Shown in pieces: positions 46,072 to 56,270 of a DNA stretch of 64,000 nt (positions within the stretch are counted from its first letter, which is position 1; every line of letters starts with the position of its first letter). This DNA comes from an uncultured Kordiimonas sp. (lineage in GTDB: Bacteria; Pseudomonadota; Alphaproteobacteria; Sphingomonadales; Kordiimonadaceae). The DNA is taken from contig CANNDZ010000002.1 of the NCBI GenBank assembly GCA_947503575.1, positions 310,001 to 374,000 on the forward strand, read 5' to 3'. A program made the translations under genes and the position numbers. Under the pieces are notes generated by a model that was not told the DNA's origin, searched no databases, and saw only the letters and a program-made list of their open reading frames with translations.

Positions 46072-46740
46072 ATGAAACTTTTGAAAACAGGGATCGCCAC
46101 TGTGGTTCTTTTGGGGCCTCTCGCTTTTTCCAATGCAGCGCACGCTGATGGGTTTTATGCGTCCACTTTCACGGGGCTGGCGTTCCAAAATGACCAAACC
46201 AGCAGTGGTGGTGGAGACCGGATAGACATTTCGCTGGATAACGGCTTTGTGGTGGGTGGTGCCCTTGGTTATAAGCTGCCGGTCGGTGGCTTCCGCGTTG
46301 AGATGGAACTGGCGTACCGGGAAAATGACATAACGGCGGGCGAACTGCTGTCTGACCCGACCATTGCCTTCAGCGGGGACAACAGCTCCCTCAGCGCATT
46401 TGGCAATGTGCTGTATGACTTTGATAACATCCTTGGTATCGCGACGCCCTATATCGGCGCGGGCATTGGCATCGGCGGCGTCGAGTCCGACGTGGTGCGC
46501 CAAAATGCAGTTAACGATGTGCGCTTTGGCGGACCCACCCGGACAGAATTTTTGTATCAGGGCATCGCGGGCGTCACTATCCCGCTCGGTGACACATGGG
46601 ACCTGTTTGCAGAAGGCCGCTATTATGTGGCACCCGGTGTGGATTTTGACCTTATAGACACCGCCCTAAACACCCGTGAAACCTTTGACAGTTCCTATGA
46701 AGTGATCCAGCTACAGGCTGGGTTGCGGTTCAAGTTTTAG
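46072..46740 (+). CDS. Outer-membrane beta-barrel protein (P44/Msp2-like)
   Basis: I use the ATG at 46072, which has AAGGA upstream and begins the signal peptide MKLLKTGIATVVLLGPLAFSNAAHA; 222 aa. The mature part alternates strands and loops (VGGALGYKLPVGGFRVEMELAYRENDI, TPYIGAGIGIGGVES) and ends LQAGLRFKF with a terminal Phe, the barrel insertion signal. It resembles the opacity-like / P44-Msp2 surface-antigen barrels of alphaproteobacteria. It starts 33 bases after the carA stop and can be read from the carA transcript, an unusual partner for a biosynthetic gene. Confidence 0.8.
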   Translation: MKLLKTGIATVVLLGPLAFSNAAHADGFYASTFTGLAFQNDQTSSGGGDRIDISLDNGFVVGGALGYKLPVGGFRVEMELAYRENDITAGELLSDPTIAFSGDNSSLSAFGNVLYDFDNILGIATPYIGAGIGIGGVESDVVRQNAVNDVRFGGPTRTEFLYQGIAGVTIPLGDTWDLFAEGRYYVAPGVDFDLIDTALNTRETFDSSYEVIQLQAGLRFKF

Positions 46741-46769
46741 AGAAACATACGCCAAGTCCGGATTTCGAT

Positions 46770-47633
46770 TTGAAAAATAGACAACAGATAGAATCAGAGG
46801 AGATACCCTACATTTGTGGGGCGTTTTTGTTGGAATTATCCAAGGTTTCAAAATCTGAACCTCGGTCTGCAAAAGAATGGAGAGATTGGCTTTTAATAAA
46901 ACTGAATCGGGAATCTGAACAGATTGCAGATCATAAAAATTCGATGATGAGCCAAGGCCTAAGTCCCACATCGTGGTCTGACTTCGCATCGGCCCTGCGT
47001 TTCGGGTCAGATATAAAGCGACCTTTCACTGTAATGATCATATCAATCGAAGATATTGAAGACTGTCTGGAATTTTTCGTTGAAATGAAGTTGGCTCGCA
47101 AGATTTCTGATGAAGCAACCCCGGACTATTTCGATGTTAAAAACATAGAGCTCGACAAGCTAACCCAAAAAACCGAATTTCCCAGCATAGTAGCTGAGAA
47201 AATAACCAAATATCAGTCAATGGGGACGAAGTGGTTGAAGCAGGCAGTCATACACTTCATCAACAAAAGAGCGGAAATTGATGATGAAGAAACAGAGGAC
47301 GAAATTGAGATTCCTGCCGCGGATCGAATAGTAACAGTAGACCATAATGCACCAGAACACACCGAGCTTGAGCAAGAAATTGTAAAACTCAAAGAAGAAG
47401 CTCTCAGGAGCACAGAGGGCAATAAACTTTCGGACAATGCAGAAGCAGCATTAAGTGACATTGATGCTGGATTGCTTCTTTGGCGCAAAACGACTTATCG
47501 TTTTGAAGCAATAAAAAACACTCTAATTGCAGGAATCCAGAGTCTCGCTTCAGAGATTAAAAAGGAAGGCTTTAAGCAAGTCGCAAAAGCCTTGACAACC
47601 AAAATTTTGAGTTACTTGTCAGGACTAGGATAA
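46770..47633 (+). CDS. AT-rich protein of unknown function between carA and carB
   Basis: A 287-codon frame runs from a TTG (46770) with no good Shine-Dalgarno; the true start may be at a later codon. The product is soluble, with an alpha-helical N-terminal part ([17 protein letters not shown]...), an acidic stretch ([14 protein letters not shown]), then [25 protein letters not shown] and a C-terminal amphipathic helix ([17 protein letters not shown]). The block 'sDRiv.vdHN.pe' near residue 190 followed by a helix pair recalls a C-terminal module I have seen in other uncharacterised bacterial proteins, but I cannot name it. Base composition is clearly more AT-rich than carA and carB. It ends 3 bases before carB. 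Confidence 0.75.
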   Translation: MKNRQQIESEEIPYICGAFLLELSKVSKSEPRSAKEWRDWLLIKLNRESEQIADHKNSMMSQGLSPTSWSDFASALRFGSDIKRPFTVMIISIEDIEDCLEFFVEMKLARKISDEATPDYFDVKNIELDKLTQKTEFPSIVAEKITKYQSMGTKWLKQAVIHFINKRAEIDDEETEDEIEIPAADRIVTVDHNAPEHTELEQEIVKLKEEALRSTEGNKLSDNAEAALSDIDAGLLLWRKTTYRFEAIKNTLIAGIQSLASEIKKEGFKQVAKALTTKILSYLSGLG

Positions 47634-47635
47634 CC

Positions 47636-50600
47636 ATGCCCAAAAGAACAGACATTGAAAGCATCCTGATCGTCGGCGCTGGCCCCATCATTATTGGGCA
47701 GGCGTGCGAGTTTGATTATTCGGGCACACAGGCCTGTAAGGCTTTGCGGGAAGAAGGCTACAGGGTCATTCTGGTGAACTCGAACCCGGCGACCATCATG
47801 ACTGACCCGGAGCTGGCGGATGCCACCTACATTGAACCCATCACCCCCGAGGTGGTGGAAAAGATTATTGCAAAAGAACGCCCGGACGCGATCCTGCCCA
47901 CCATGGGCGGCCAGACGGGCCTGAACACCGCGCTCTCGCTTGCGAAAATGGGTGTGCTTGAGAAATACGGCGTGCAGATGATCGGCGCGGACAAGGAAGC
48001 CATTGATAAAGCCGAAGACCGCATGCTGTTTAAGGACGCGATGACCAAAATCGGCCTTGAGAGCAGCCGCAGCGAAATCGCCCACACGCTGGACGAGGCG
48101 CTAGCAGCAATGGACCGTATTGGCTTGCCGATGATTATTCGACCGAGCTTTACGATGGGCGGCACTGGCGGCGGCATTGCCTATAACCGCGAAGAATATA
48201 TCGATATCGTCACGCGCGGGCTTGATGCTTCCCCCACCACTGAAGTGTTGGTGGAAGAAAGCATTGTTGGCTGGAAAGAATATGAGATGGAGGTGGTGCG
48301 CGACAAAAACGATAACTGCATTATCGTGTGTGCCATTGAAAATGTGGACCCTATGGGCGTGCACACCGGCGACAGTATAACGGTTGCCCCGGCGCTGACG
48401 CTGACCGACAAAGAATATCAGATTATGCGTAACGCCAGCATTGCGGTGCTGCGCGAGATTGGTGTGGAAACCGGCGGGTCAAATGTGCAGTTTGCCGTGA
48501 ACCCCAAAGATGGCCGCCTGATTGTTATTGAAATGAACCCACGGGTCAGCCGGTCATCAGCGCTGGCGTCGAAGGCAACCGGCTTTCCGATTGCGAAAAT
48601 CGCTGCAAAGCTTGCGGTTGGTTATACGCTGGACGAATTGGACAATGACATCACAGGCGTAACGCCCGCATCGTTTGAGCCAACGATTGACTATGTCGTT
48701 ACCAAAATCCCCCGTTTCACGTTTGAAAAGTTTGCGGGCACAGACGCCTTGCTGTCATCAGCGATGAAGTCGGTCGGGGAAGTCATGGCCATTGGCCGCA
48801 ACTTTGCTGAAAGCATGCAAAAGGCCCTGCGGTCGATGGAAACCGGCCTGACCGGCCTGAATGAAATTACCATCAATGGTTACACACCCGGCAGCGGCGA
48901 TTTTGCCCCCATTTTGAAAGACCTGGGGTTCCAGCGGCCTGACCGGCTACTTCGCATTGCGCAGGCGTTTCGCGAAGGCGTACCCTTTGACGATATAAAG
49001 CGCGTGACCGGGTTTGAACCCTGGTTCCTGCGCCAGATTGAGGCCGTGATTGCAGCAGAGCAAACCATTATCACAGATGGCCTGCCAAGCGATGAAATCG
49101 CCATGCGCAAACTGAAAATGCTCGGGTTTTCCGACAGCCGCCTGGCAGAGCTGGCGGGCCTGACAGAAGCTGCCGTGCGGGATAGCCGTCACCGCCTTGG
49201 TGTGCGCCCCAGTTACAAGCGCATTGATACCTGCGCTGCCGAGTTTGAGGCAAAAACGCCTTACATGTATTCATCGTATGAAACCTTCGCGGCGGGCGAG
49301 GTGGCAGAGTGTGAGAGCAATCCGACTGACCGTGAAAAAATCATCATTCTGGGGGGTGGTCCTAACCGTATCGGCCAAGGTATAGAATTTGATTATTGCT
49401 GCTGCCATGCATGTTTTTCCCTATCGGATGCCGGGTTTGAAACCATTATGGTCAATTGTAACCCTGAGACGGTTTCTACCGATTATGACACATCAGACCG
49501 CCTGTATTTTGAGCCCCTGACGGCTGAAAATGTCATCGAAATCATCCGGAAAGAGCAGGAAAACGGCACAGTTAAAGGCGTAATTGTACAATTCGGTGGC
49601 CAAACACCGCTGAAGTTGGCGCATGCACTGGAAGCTGCAGATATCCCGATTTTAGGCACCAGCCCAGACGCCATTGACTTGGCAGAAGACAGAGAACGTT
49701 TTCAGGAACTGGTGGAAAAATTGGGCCTGAAGCAACCCAACAACGGCATTGCCCGCAGCCACGAAGAAGCGGTGAAGGTTGCTGACGAGGTTGGCTATCC
49801 GGTGCTTATTCGCCCTTCCTACGTGCTGGGTGGACGAGCGATGGAAATTGTTCATGACCGTGAAGGGCTGGACCGTTATATCGCAGAGGCAGTTCAGGTA
49901 TCAGGCGACAGCCCCGTCTTGATTGACAGTTTCCTAAACGATGCCATTGAGGTGGACGTGGACGCCCTATCGGACGGCGAGACCATCCATATCGCCGGCA
50001 TTATGGAACATATTGAAGAAGCAGGCGTGCATTCAGGCGATAGCGCTTGCTCCCTGCCGCCTTACAGCCTGCCGGTTGGTATTGTACAGGAAGTGAAGCG
50101 ACAAGCGGTTGAACTGGCTCGTGCGCTTAATGTTGTCGGCCTGATGAATGTACAGTTTGCAGTAAAAGACGGCGAGGTTTACCTGATTGAAGTAAACCCG
50201 CGTGCTTCCCGCACGGTGCCGTTTGTTGCCAAAGCGATTGGCAGCCCCATCGCTGCCATTGCAGCACAGGTAATGGCGGGCGCTAAACTCGGTGACTTTG
50301 ATCTGAAGGACCCAATCCCCGAGCATGTCGCCGTGAAAGAGGTTGTGATCCCGTGGGCACGGTTCCCGGGTGTTGATATTCTGCTGGGCCCAGAGATGAA
50401 GTCCACCGGCGAGGTGATGGGCATAGACGCCACCTTCCCGATCGCTTTTTATAAATCCCAGCTTGCAGCGGGTGTGCCGCTGCCGGACAGCGGCAAAGTG
50501 TTCCTGTCGGTTAAGGATGCGGACAAATACGCCCTTGTGCCCATGGCACGCGACCTGCTGGACATGGGATACGGCATCATCGCCACCAGCGGTACTGCAA

Positions 50601-50887
50601 AATATTTGCGCGACCACGGCCTGGATGTAGAAAGCGTTTTCAAAGTAAATGAAGGCCAGCGCCCTCATGTGATCGACATCATGAAAAACGGTGATGTTGC
50701 ACTCATGTTCAACACAACAGAAGGCAAACAAGCGATCCTGGACAGCTATGAACTGCGCAATACTGCCCTGACCATGAAGGTGCCTTATTACACAACAATG
50801 GCCGCATCCAAAGCGACGGTTCAGGCGCTAAAAGCATTGAAGCGCGGTGAGCTGCAGGTTAAAAAACTGCAGGACTATCCGACCTGA
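47636..50887 (+). CDS. carB: Carbamoyl-phosphate synthase large subunit
   Basis: The 1083-aa product is full length with the internal duplication of CarB: two ATP-grasp halves ([24 protein letters not shown] at the start and [24 protein letters not shown] near 565; [13 protein letters not shown] and [13 protein letters not shown] in the ATP sites). A C-terminal MGS-like allosteric domain follows (about 940-1083, [25 protein letters not shown]). It makes carbamoyl phosphate from bicarbonate, ATP and the ammonia delivered by CarA through a tunnel. The ATG is 3 bases after the AT-rich gene. Confidence 0.97.
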   Translation: MPKRTDIESILIVGAGPIIIGQACEFDYSGTQACKALREEGYRVILVNSNPATIMTDPELADATYIEPITPEVVEKIIAKERPDAILPTMGGQTGLNTALSLAKMGVLEKYGVQMIGADKEAIDKAEDRMLFKDAMTKIGLESSRSEIAHTLDEALAAMDRIGLPMIIRPSFTMGGTGGGIAYNREEYIDIVTRGLDASPTTEVLVEESIVGWKEYEMEVVRDKNDNCIIVCAIENVDPMGVHTGDSITVAPALTLTDKEYQIMRNASIAVLREIGVETGGSNVQFAVNPKDGRLIVIEMNPRVSRSSALASKATGFPIAKIAAKLAVGYTLDELDNDITGVTPASFEPTIDYVVTKIPRFTFEKFAGTDALLSSAMKSVGEVMAIGRNFAESMQKALRSMETGLTGLNEITINGYTPGSGDFAPILKDLGFQRPDRLLRIAQAFREGVPFDDIKRVTGFEPWFLRQIEAVIAAEQTIITDGLPSDEIAMRKLKMLGFSDSRLAELAGLTEAAVRDSRHRLGVRPSYKRIDTCAAEFEAKTPYMYSSYETFAAGEVAECESNPTDREKIIILGGGPNRIGQGIEFDYCCCHACFSLSDAGFETIMVNCNPETVSTDYDTSDRLYFEPLTAENVIEIIRKEQENGTVKGVIVQFGGQTPLKLAHALEAADIPILGTSPDAIDLAEDRERFQELVEKLGLKQPNNGIARSHEEAVKVADEVGYPVLIRPSYVLGGRAMEIVHDREGLDRYIAEAVQVSGDSPVLIDSFLNDAIEVDVDALSDGETIHIAGIMEHIEEAGVHSGDSACSLPPYSLPVGIVQEVKRQAVELARALNVVGLMNVQFAVKDGEVYLIEVNPRASRTVPFVAKAIGSPIAAIAAQVMAGAKLGDFDLKDPIPEHVAVKEVVIPWARFPGVDILLGPEMKSTGEVMGIDATFPIAFYKSQLAAGVPLPDSGKVFLSVKDADKYALVPMARDLLDMGYGIIATSGTAKYLRDHGLDVESVFKVNEGQRPHVIDIMKNGDVALMFNTTEGKQAILDSYELRNTALTMKVPYYTTMAASKATVQALKALKRGELQVKKLQDYPT

Positions 50888-50939
50888 GCCGCATAGTCTT
50901 GATTTTTAGGCACCATATCGCTATATGTGAATTCTGGAT

Positions 50940-50974
50940 GCGCCGACCCTGACCGGGTCGGCGCTCCTGTTTTT
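50940..50974 (+). terminator. Rho-independent terminator after carB
   Basis: GCGCCGACCC (50940-50949), loop TGACC, and GGGTCGGCGC (50955-50964) make a perfect 10-bp GC-rich stem, followed by TCCTGTTTTT. The T run begins four bases after the stem, so termination may be partial, with some read-through into greA. Confidence 0.8.
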
Positions 50975-51040
50975 ATAAGCGGCAGCGACAAAACTGCCCA
51001 TAGTCAATCCGGTTTGACCCCTTAGATTTGGACGGGATCC

Positions 51041-51514
51041 ATGAACGATAAAGTACCCATGCTTGAGGAAGGCTATCGCCGCCTCGAAGCAGAATTGAAG
51101 AATTTGAAGTCTGTCGAGCGGCCCGCCGTTGTGCAGGCGATTGAAGAAGCGCGCGCCCACGGCGATTTGTCGGAAAACGCTGAATATCACGCTGCCAAGG
51201 AAAAACAGGGCCACATCGAAGGCCGCATCATGGAGCTGGAAGGCAAAGTGTCGCGTGCGCAAGTGATCGACCCCACAACACTGGCGGGTGAAAAGGTCGT
51301 GTTCGGCGCAACAGTTACCATGCTGGATGAAAACGACGATGAAGTTGTGTACCAAATTGTCGGCGCTGATGAAGGCGACATTAAAATTGGTCGCATTTCC
51401 TATCAGTCTCCCATTGCGCGGGCACTAATCGGACGCAAGGTTGAAGACGAAGTAGAAGTAAAAGCCCCCGGCGGTGACCGCTACTATGAAATCACCAAAA
51501 TAGAGTTCAAGTAG
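51041..51514 (+). CDS. greA: Transcription elongation factor GreA
   Basis: The 157-aa product has the GreA N-terminal coiled coil ([59 protein letters not shown], including the acidic tip D-L-S-E-N-A-E-Y) and the C-terminal FKBP-like domain ([33 protein letters not shown]). It enters the RNA polymerase secondary channel and rescues backtracked complexes by transcript cleavage. It follows carB and its terminator; the carAB-greA order is common in alphaproteobacteria. Confidence 0.96.
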   Translation: MNDKVPMLEEGYRRLEAELKNLKSVERPAVVQAIEEARAHGDLSENAEYHAAKEKQGHIEGRIMELEGKVSRAQVIDPTTLAGEKVVFGATVTMLDENDDEVVYQIVGADEGDIKIGRISYQSPIARALIGRKVEDEVEVKAPGGDRYYEITKIEFK

Positions 51515-51543
51515 GGGCAATCAATCCCTTACATAAAGCCACT

Positions 51544-51570
51544 AAAAGCCCGCCAGAGTGCGGGCTTTTT
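51544..51570. terminator. Rho-independent terminator after greA
   Basis: AAAAGCCCGC (51544-51553), loop CAGAGT and GCGGGCTTTTT (51560-51570) form a 10-bp stem with a T run; its complement has the same form. It lies between greA (+) and the convergent DMT transporter (-) and can serve both. Confidence 0.9.
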
Positions 51571-51581
51571 AATGCCAAATT

Positions 51582-52517
51582 CTAGTGTTGCTTTGAACGT
51601 GACAGAATTCCAACTCCCAGCGCACAAAGCGCTAACGCGGCTGCATGGAAGACGGTAAATACCTCCCCAAGGATTACGACCGCCATCATCGCTGTGGCCA
51701 CGGGTCCGATCGTACCTAGAATAGCTGCTTTATCTGGCCCGATCCGCGCAATCGCTTCATTAAGCATATAGGCGGGCAACACAGTTCCCAACACACCCAT
51801 CAATATCATCAATTCCAGGTTATCTGACCGCACAACCTCAACCAGGCGTTCCGTTTGAAGCACCCCGCTCACGGCAGAGTGCACAACAATTGCTGCGCAG
51901 GAAACACTCATGGCAATACCGGTAAAAAAAACGCTGCCCATGCGGACAATAAGCGGTTTGGCAATGATAACCGACGCGGCGTAAGAAAGCGCCGAGCACA
52001 ACACGAGAAATGCGCCAAACCAAAGATCCGACTGCGTGCTGGCGTCACGGCCTGAAGCCGCAAAATCCAATTCCTTTGCAAATACTGTCACAATTCCCGC
52101 GTAGCTGAGAACCGTCGCAAGCACTGTTTTGGTCGATGGAAATTGGCGTTGCAAAACAGCCATACCCATCACCACGAATGCAGGATAGGTGAACAGAATA
52201 AGCCTTTCCAATTGTGCGGAGATATACTGGAGCCCGTAAAAACTTAGCCAAGTCGCCAGATAATAACTCATCACGCCACATAAAATCGTCATGCCCCAGT
52301 CTGTGCCGGAAATAACGATCCGCTGCCGTCGGGCAACCAATAATGCAGACAAGGCAAAAACAGGTGCAGAAAAAACCATGCGAAACAACATGACTTCAAC
52401 AGTGCTCATGCCGTTTTCATAAGCGAGCTTGATAATCACACCCTTCGACGAAAACAAAATGGCTCCCATGGCAGCGAGAGCAATACCCGCATTCACATAG
52501 GCTTTCGAAGATGTCAT
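51582..52517 (-). CDS. EamA/DMT-family transporter
   Basis: The 311-aa product has ten predicted membrane helices in two repeats of five, the drug/metabolite transporter layout. The EamA repeat pattern is seen at about 10-145 and 165-305 (GILSRSKQH at the end). Such proteins export amino acids or metabolites. It begins 11 bases after the Lrp-type regulator stop on the same strand, which supports an amino-acid export role controlled by that regulator. Confidence 0.88.
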   Translation of the reverse strand: MTSSKAYVNAGIALAAMGAILFSSKGVIIKLAYENGMSTVEVMLFRMVFSAPVFALSALLVARRQRIVISGTDWGMTILCGVMSYYLATWLSFYGLQYISAQLERLILFTYPAFVVMGMAVLQRQFPSTKTVLATVLSYAGIVTVFAKELDFAASGRDASTQSDLWFGAFLVLCSALSYAASVIIAKPLIVRMGSVFFTGIAMSVSCAAIVVHSAVSGVLQTERLVEVVRSDNLELMILMGVLGTVLPAYMLNEAIARIGPDKAAILGTIGPVATAMMAVVILGEVFTVFHAAALALCALGVGILSRSKQH

Positions 52518-52528
52518 TAAACGGCGTT

Positions 52529-53008
52529 CTATTTCACTTCGGGAAGGGGAACCCCCGGCTGATGTTTGCTCGTGCGTATTGTCAGAGACGTTTTCACGCT
52601 GGCCACATTGGCGGCAGGCGTTAACTCGCCCGTCAGGAACTGCTGAAAGCTCCCCAAATCTTCAGCAACAATTTTCAGGATAAAATCAATCTCGCCGTTC
52701 AGCATAAAGCATTCCCGCACCAGCGGCCATTCCTGCACCTTTTCTTCAAAGGCACGCAAATCGCTTTCGGCCTGACTATGAAGCCCGACCATCGCAAAGA
52801 CTGTGAGGCCGTAGCCTAAAGCTTCCTGTTCAAGATCAGCGTGATACCCTTTGATATAGCCTTCCAGTTCGAGCGCCCTGACACGCCGCAGACATGGCGG
52901 CGCGGTTATACCGACACGGTCTGCCAGTTCAACATTGGTGATACGGCCCTCCGCCTGCAAACACGACAGGATTTTCCTGTCTACAGCGTCAAGTTTCACG
53001 CGAACCAT
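52529..53008 (-). CDS. Lrp/AsnC-family transcriptional regulator
   Basis: The ATG at 53008, with GGGAGAG upstream, gives 159 aa beginning MVRVKLDAVDRKILSCLQAEGRITNVELADRVGITAPPCLRRVRALELEGYI, the Lrp helix-turn-helix. A RAM ligand-binding domain follows (FAMVGLHSQ, VRECFMLNGEIDFILKIVAEDLGSFQQFL). The longer frame to 53092 adds unrelated residues. The family binds amino acids as octamers or similar. It is the first gene of an operon with the DMT transporter, a common pairing in which the regulator controls the exporter. Confidence 0.93.
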   Translation of the reverse strand: MVRVKLDAVDRKILSCLQAEGRITNVELADRVGITAPPCLRRVRALELEGYIKGYHADLEQEALGYGLTVFAMVGLHSQAESDLRAFEEKVQEWPLVRECFMLNGEIDFILKIVAEDLGSFQQFLTGELTPAANVASVKTSLTIRTSKHQPGVPLPEVK

Positions 53009-53355
53009 TTTGCTCTCCCGGAAGGCTGCTAATATTAGCGGTGATAATGCAAATGCATCGTACAGAAGGCATTTTCGGAAATAAAGTTCCAAACGTAAAC
53101 AATTTTATTTCACTGATTGCTGTTTTCTTTTGTTCATATTTTGCACCTCATCCCCCAAATTAGATAAAATTTTAATCATATCTGGCATCCCGATTCGATT
53201 TGAGTAGTATATGGGCACAAGCGATTCGGGTGCAAAAAATCGCTTCAATAAAAACCGTAATAGAGTGGCAGGGACGGCCGCAGATTTCTTCGCAAAAACT
53301 GAGGAAATCTTACAAGGTACAGGGCTTGGCTGTGGGAAACGCTTCGGCATTCGAG
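53009..53355. other. Divergent upstream region
   Basis: Nearly 350 bases separate the Lrp gene from the DUF2336-type gene if the latter starts at 53356. The stretch 53095-53180 is AT-rich and probably holds divergent promoters, but no single -35/-10 pair stands out. Open frames extend through 53200-53355 in two plus-strand phases, so the next gene could begin further left. Confidence 0.4.
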
Positions 53356-55176
53356 ATGGATGCCTTGGATACCAGAATCAGAGAGCTGATCGCCTACGCG
53401 CGCGAGCGCGACGGCGAAGATCGTACCCTATTGTTCCGCAATCTTGTTGACCTGTTCCTGACCGGCAAAGCCCCCAAAAAACAGCCAACGCGTGACCAGC
53501 TTCTGGATGTAATAGAAGCTCTGGTGCCCCATGTGGAACCCGAAGGCCGCAGAACGGTTGCCGAACTTGTTGCCAACATGTCGGAACCGCCACTTGATCT
53601 TGTATGCCGGCTGGCAAAAGACAGGCCGCACCTCATTGGTGATCTGCTACGGTCAACTGCCTTTGATGAAGCTGATATCATTGAATTGATCAATTGCACT
53701 GGCCGGGACCACCATCATGTTATCGCGTCGCGCAATGACCTGTCCGCTAATGTGTGGATTGCGTTGGCGCGGGCAGCACCTGCTGCACCTCCGTTTGATA
53801 ACCAGTCCACACTGGCGCTGTGGCGTGATGATCTTGGGGCGTATGGCACAAAAGCGGGCTCGGAAACCGTAACGCCGTTCCGCAATCCCACCGACCTCCA
53901 CGCTGCCGACAGCGGGCCGAAGCCAGAAGAAACAATTCCAGATACTTTTGTCACTGAGGCAGAACCCACCGCAGACGACACGCCTGCTGAAACAGGCAAA
54001 ACCGCACAACTGCGGATTTTGCGCACTGACAAAGACCTGATCGCTGACAGGATTGAAAAATCAACATTTAAGCTGCACACAGAAACGAACACAGACACAG
54101 AAATTTCAGCAGAAAAACCCTGGGCCGCAAATCCTGGAACGGTGGCAGAACGCTCTGAACATACCCAGCACACCGCCGCCACGACAAAAGCTGATGAAGA
54201 CTTGCAAGACACCGCCGACGGCGGATGGTGTTGGCGCAGTGACCGGGATGGGCTGGTAACAGCTGTGTCGCCGCGTGGGTATAAACTGCTGGGTGCCAGT
54301 CAAAAACTGATCGGTGGCACTATTCTGGATATGTTGGGCCTGAATGCAAAACTGGGCCATCCAGTTTCCAGGGCATTTCAACGCCGCAGCACCATTCATG
54401 ATGCGCCCCTTGCGCTGGAGCAGGCAGATGACCTGAACCGCTTCTGGACAATGGACGCAAGGCCCAAATTCAGCGGCAACGGTGGTATTTTTACAGGTTA
54501 TGATGGCGTCATGATGCCTGTGCAGGCGTCATCCAGCGCTCAGCTACCGCCCGACACTGCGAGCAGTCAGGCTCAAACCTTGCCACCACTGTTTGATGAG
54601 GACCAAAAACAAAGCGCCAGACCAGGTGTTTCTGGTCAAGACACGCTGACCAGCGAAGACATTGATCGCACACAGACGCCGCCGCCGCCATCAGAGGCAG
54701 AACTGGCGAAAACCAAACCAGCCAAAACTGAAGCAACGCATCAAGCACATGCGGCGGAGACACCAGCATTCAACGGGTCAGCGGAAGGCATCCAGGCAAT
54801 AGCAGCAGACTTGATCAAAGACATGATCAGCGAGTCTTTTGCGCAGATGCTGGGCAACCAGCAAACCCAAAAAAATACAGGGGAAACACCTGCCGTACAG
54901 GTATTGCCCGCTCAAGAACGCCAGGAACATCAACAGACCCGGCACGAGACAAGCTCCTCGGCGCAGACCGCGCCCGCGCACCAGGATAGGCCGGAGACCT
55001 CGGAGGAGCTGGCCGCTACCCTCCATATTCTTGAACAGGCATTGTCGACCATGGTCATTAGTGGCCAAACTGCCAAAAATAGTGCCTTGCGCTTGCAAAC
55101 CGAAATCGCCACTGCCTGTCTGAAGACACTGAAAGAACAGATTGGCGCACATGGGCGTTTCAAAACAGACGACTAA
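53356..55176 (+). CDS. DUF2336/PAS-like protein lacking a kinase domain
   Basis: From the ATG at 53356 the product is 606 aa; a GTG at 53332 or a start at 53200 is possible because the frame is open to there. Residues 1-150 (MDALDTRIRELIAYARERDGEDRTLLFRNLVDLFL...) resemble the helical DUF2336 domain of alphaproteobacteria. A variable linker follows, then a PAS-like block (about 285-385, GGWCWRSDRDGLVTAVSPRGYKLLG...GYDGVMMPV). The rest is Pro/Gln/Thr-rich and ends in a short helix (EELAATLHILEQAL...CLKTLKEQIG). Relatives with this DUF2336-PAS order usually end in a histidine kinase; no HisKA or ATPase motif is present here. Soluble; function unknown. Confidence 0.75.
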   Translation: MDALDTRIRELIAYARERDGEDRTLLFRNLVDLFLTGKAPKKQPTRDQLLDVIEALVPHVEPEGRRTVAELVANMSEPPLDLVCRLAKDRPHLIGDLLRSTAFDEADIIELINCTGRDHHHVIASRNDLSANVWIALARAAPAAPPFDNQSTLALWRDDLGAYGTKAGSETVTPFRNPTDLHAADSGPKPEETIPDTFVTEAEPTADDTPAETGKTAQLRILRTDKDLIADRIEKSTFKLHTETNTDTEISAEKPWAANPGTVAERSEHTQHTAATTKADEDLQDTADGGWCWRSDRDGLVTAVSPRGYKLLGASQKLIGGTILDMLGLNAKLGHPVSRAFQRRSTIHDAPLALEQADDLNRFWTMDARPKFSGNGGIFTGYDGVMMPVQASSSAQLPPDTASSQAQTLPPLFDEDQKQSARPGVSGQDTLTSEDIDRTQTPPPPSEAELAKTKPAKTEATHQAHAAETPAFNGSAEGIQAIAADLIKDMISESFAQMLGNQQTQKNTGETPAVQVLPAQERQEHQQTRHETSSSAQTAPAHQDRPETSEELAATLHILEQALSTMVISGQTAKNSALRLQTEIATACLKTLKEQIGAHGRFKTDD

Positions 55177-55287
55177 AGCCTGTTTTCGTCGCATTTTATT
55201 CCTTTTCTGGTGTGATTTTTGATTACGATTATCATCATGATGGATATAATTTGGGCAGAGTTTGCCCTTTAGCACAGGATATTTTGT

Positions 55288-56199
55288 ATGCGCCGCTTGC
55301 TACTCCGCCGAGATTTTATCGGCACTTTTTTTGCTGTTCTGTTTGGTCTTCTGCTAGTTCCGCACGCCACCGCAGACACAGTAAACACGCCGGACCCAGC
55401 CCTTTGGAAACTATCTGATCATGACAGCGACATATATCTGTTTGGCACAGTGCATATACTGCGACCGGACCTGAACTGGCGCTCTGACAAAGTAGACGCA
55501 GCATTCCAATCATCTGACACCGTGGTGTTTGAAGCGCCGGCAGATCAGTCAGACCCTGCAAAAATGCAAGCCATGATTATGCAATATGGCCTTAATCAGG
55601 GCGGCTTGACTTTATCCAGCCTGATGAGCGAGCAAGGCAAGCAGGACTTTAGCCATGTTCTGACACAGCTCAATATTGCAGGCTCGGCGACAAACTTTGA
55701 ACCGCTTAGGCCTTGGCTTGTCAGCATCACTCTGGCGGCGCTGCAAATACAGGCAACTGGCGGCGACCCCAGCGCAGGCGTTGAACGCATATTGGGTGCG
55801 GAAGCTTTAGCAGGCGGCAAAACTATTGAGTATCTGGAAACTGATGAGCAGCAGATGCAAATGTTGAGCAGCATGTCACCGGAAGCTGAACTTTATATGC
55901 TGGAAGACGGGCTTCGCCAGTTAAAGGAAAACCCGGAACAAGTTAGTGATCTGGTTACATACTGGCGCGCAGGGGACATCGATGCGTTGACTGATTTGTT
56001 GTTGGCATCGCTTGCATCACAAGAAGAGGTTTATGAGACCATTTTGGTCGCGCGCAACAGGGACTGGGCGCAGCAACTGCAACAAATGCTGGAGGGCAGT
56101 GGGACCATTTTTGTTGCTGTTGGTACAGCGCACCTTGCAGGCGACCACAGCGTTCAAGACCTTCTGCGCGAGGCGGGTATTGAAGTCATCCGCGAGTAA
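55288..56199 (+). CDS. TraB/GumN-family secreted protein
   Basis: The 303-aa product has an N-terminal basic and hydrophobic leader (MRRLLLRRDFIGTFFAVLFGLLLVPHATA). The family signatures are SDIYLFGTVHILRPD near the start of the mature part and a C-terminal GTIFVAVGTAHLAGDHSVQDLLREAGIEV. These G-T-x-H elements and the Glu in VFEAPAD form the putative metal/active site of the TraB-GumN-Tiki superfamily, some of which are metalloproteases. The target is unknown. It is followed by a strong terminator. Confidence 0.88.
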   Translation: MRRLLLRRDFIGTFFAVLFGLLLVPHATADTVNTPDPALWKLSDHDSDIYLFGTVHILRPDLNWRSDKVDAAFQSSDTVVFEAPADQSDPAKMQAMIMQYGLNQGGLTLSSLMSEQGKQDFSHVLTQLNIAGSATNFEPLRPWLVSITLAALQIQATGGDPSAGVERILGAEALAGGKTIEYLETDEQQMQMLSSMSPEAELYMLEDGLRQLKENPEQVSDLVTYWRAGDIDALTDLLLASLASQEEVYETILVARNRDWAQQLQQMLEGSGTIFVAVGTAHLAGDHSVQDLLREAGIEVIRE

Positions 56200-56216
56200 A
56201 GCACGGGCCCAATAGC

Positions 56217-56250
56217 AAAAAGGCGCTCCCTGCCGGGAACGCCTTTTTTT
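56217..56250. terminator. Bidirectional hairpin terminator
   Basis: AAAAAGGCG-C-TCCC, loop TGCC, and GGGA-A-CGCC followed by seven T residues make a long stem with one mismatch. It lies between the TraB/GumN gene (+) and the convergent DUF2147 gene (-), and its A and T runs suit both directions. Confidence 0.88.
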
Positions 56251-56270
56251 ATACCTGTTATAGCTTGGTT

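Noticed and set aside
53105-53350. An 81-codon minus-strand frame between the Lrp and DUF2336-type genes
   Set aside because: It is complementary to the open start region of the next gene, lacks a good ribosome-binding site, and shows no recognisable motif.
53211-53450. A 79-codon plus-strand frame (MGTSDSGAKNRF...) overlapping the start of the DUF2336-type gene
   Set aside because: Its first half looks reasonable, but it turns Arg-rich and ends inside the convincing DUF2336 frame. A frameshift near the start of that gene cannot be excluded without comparison to relatives.
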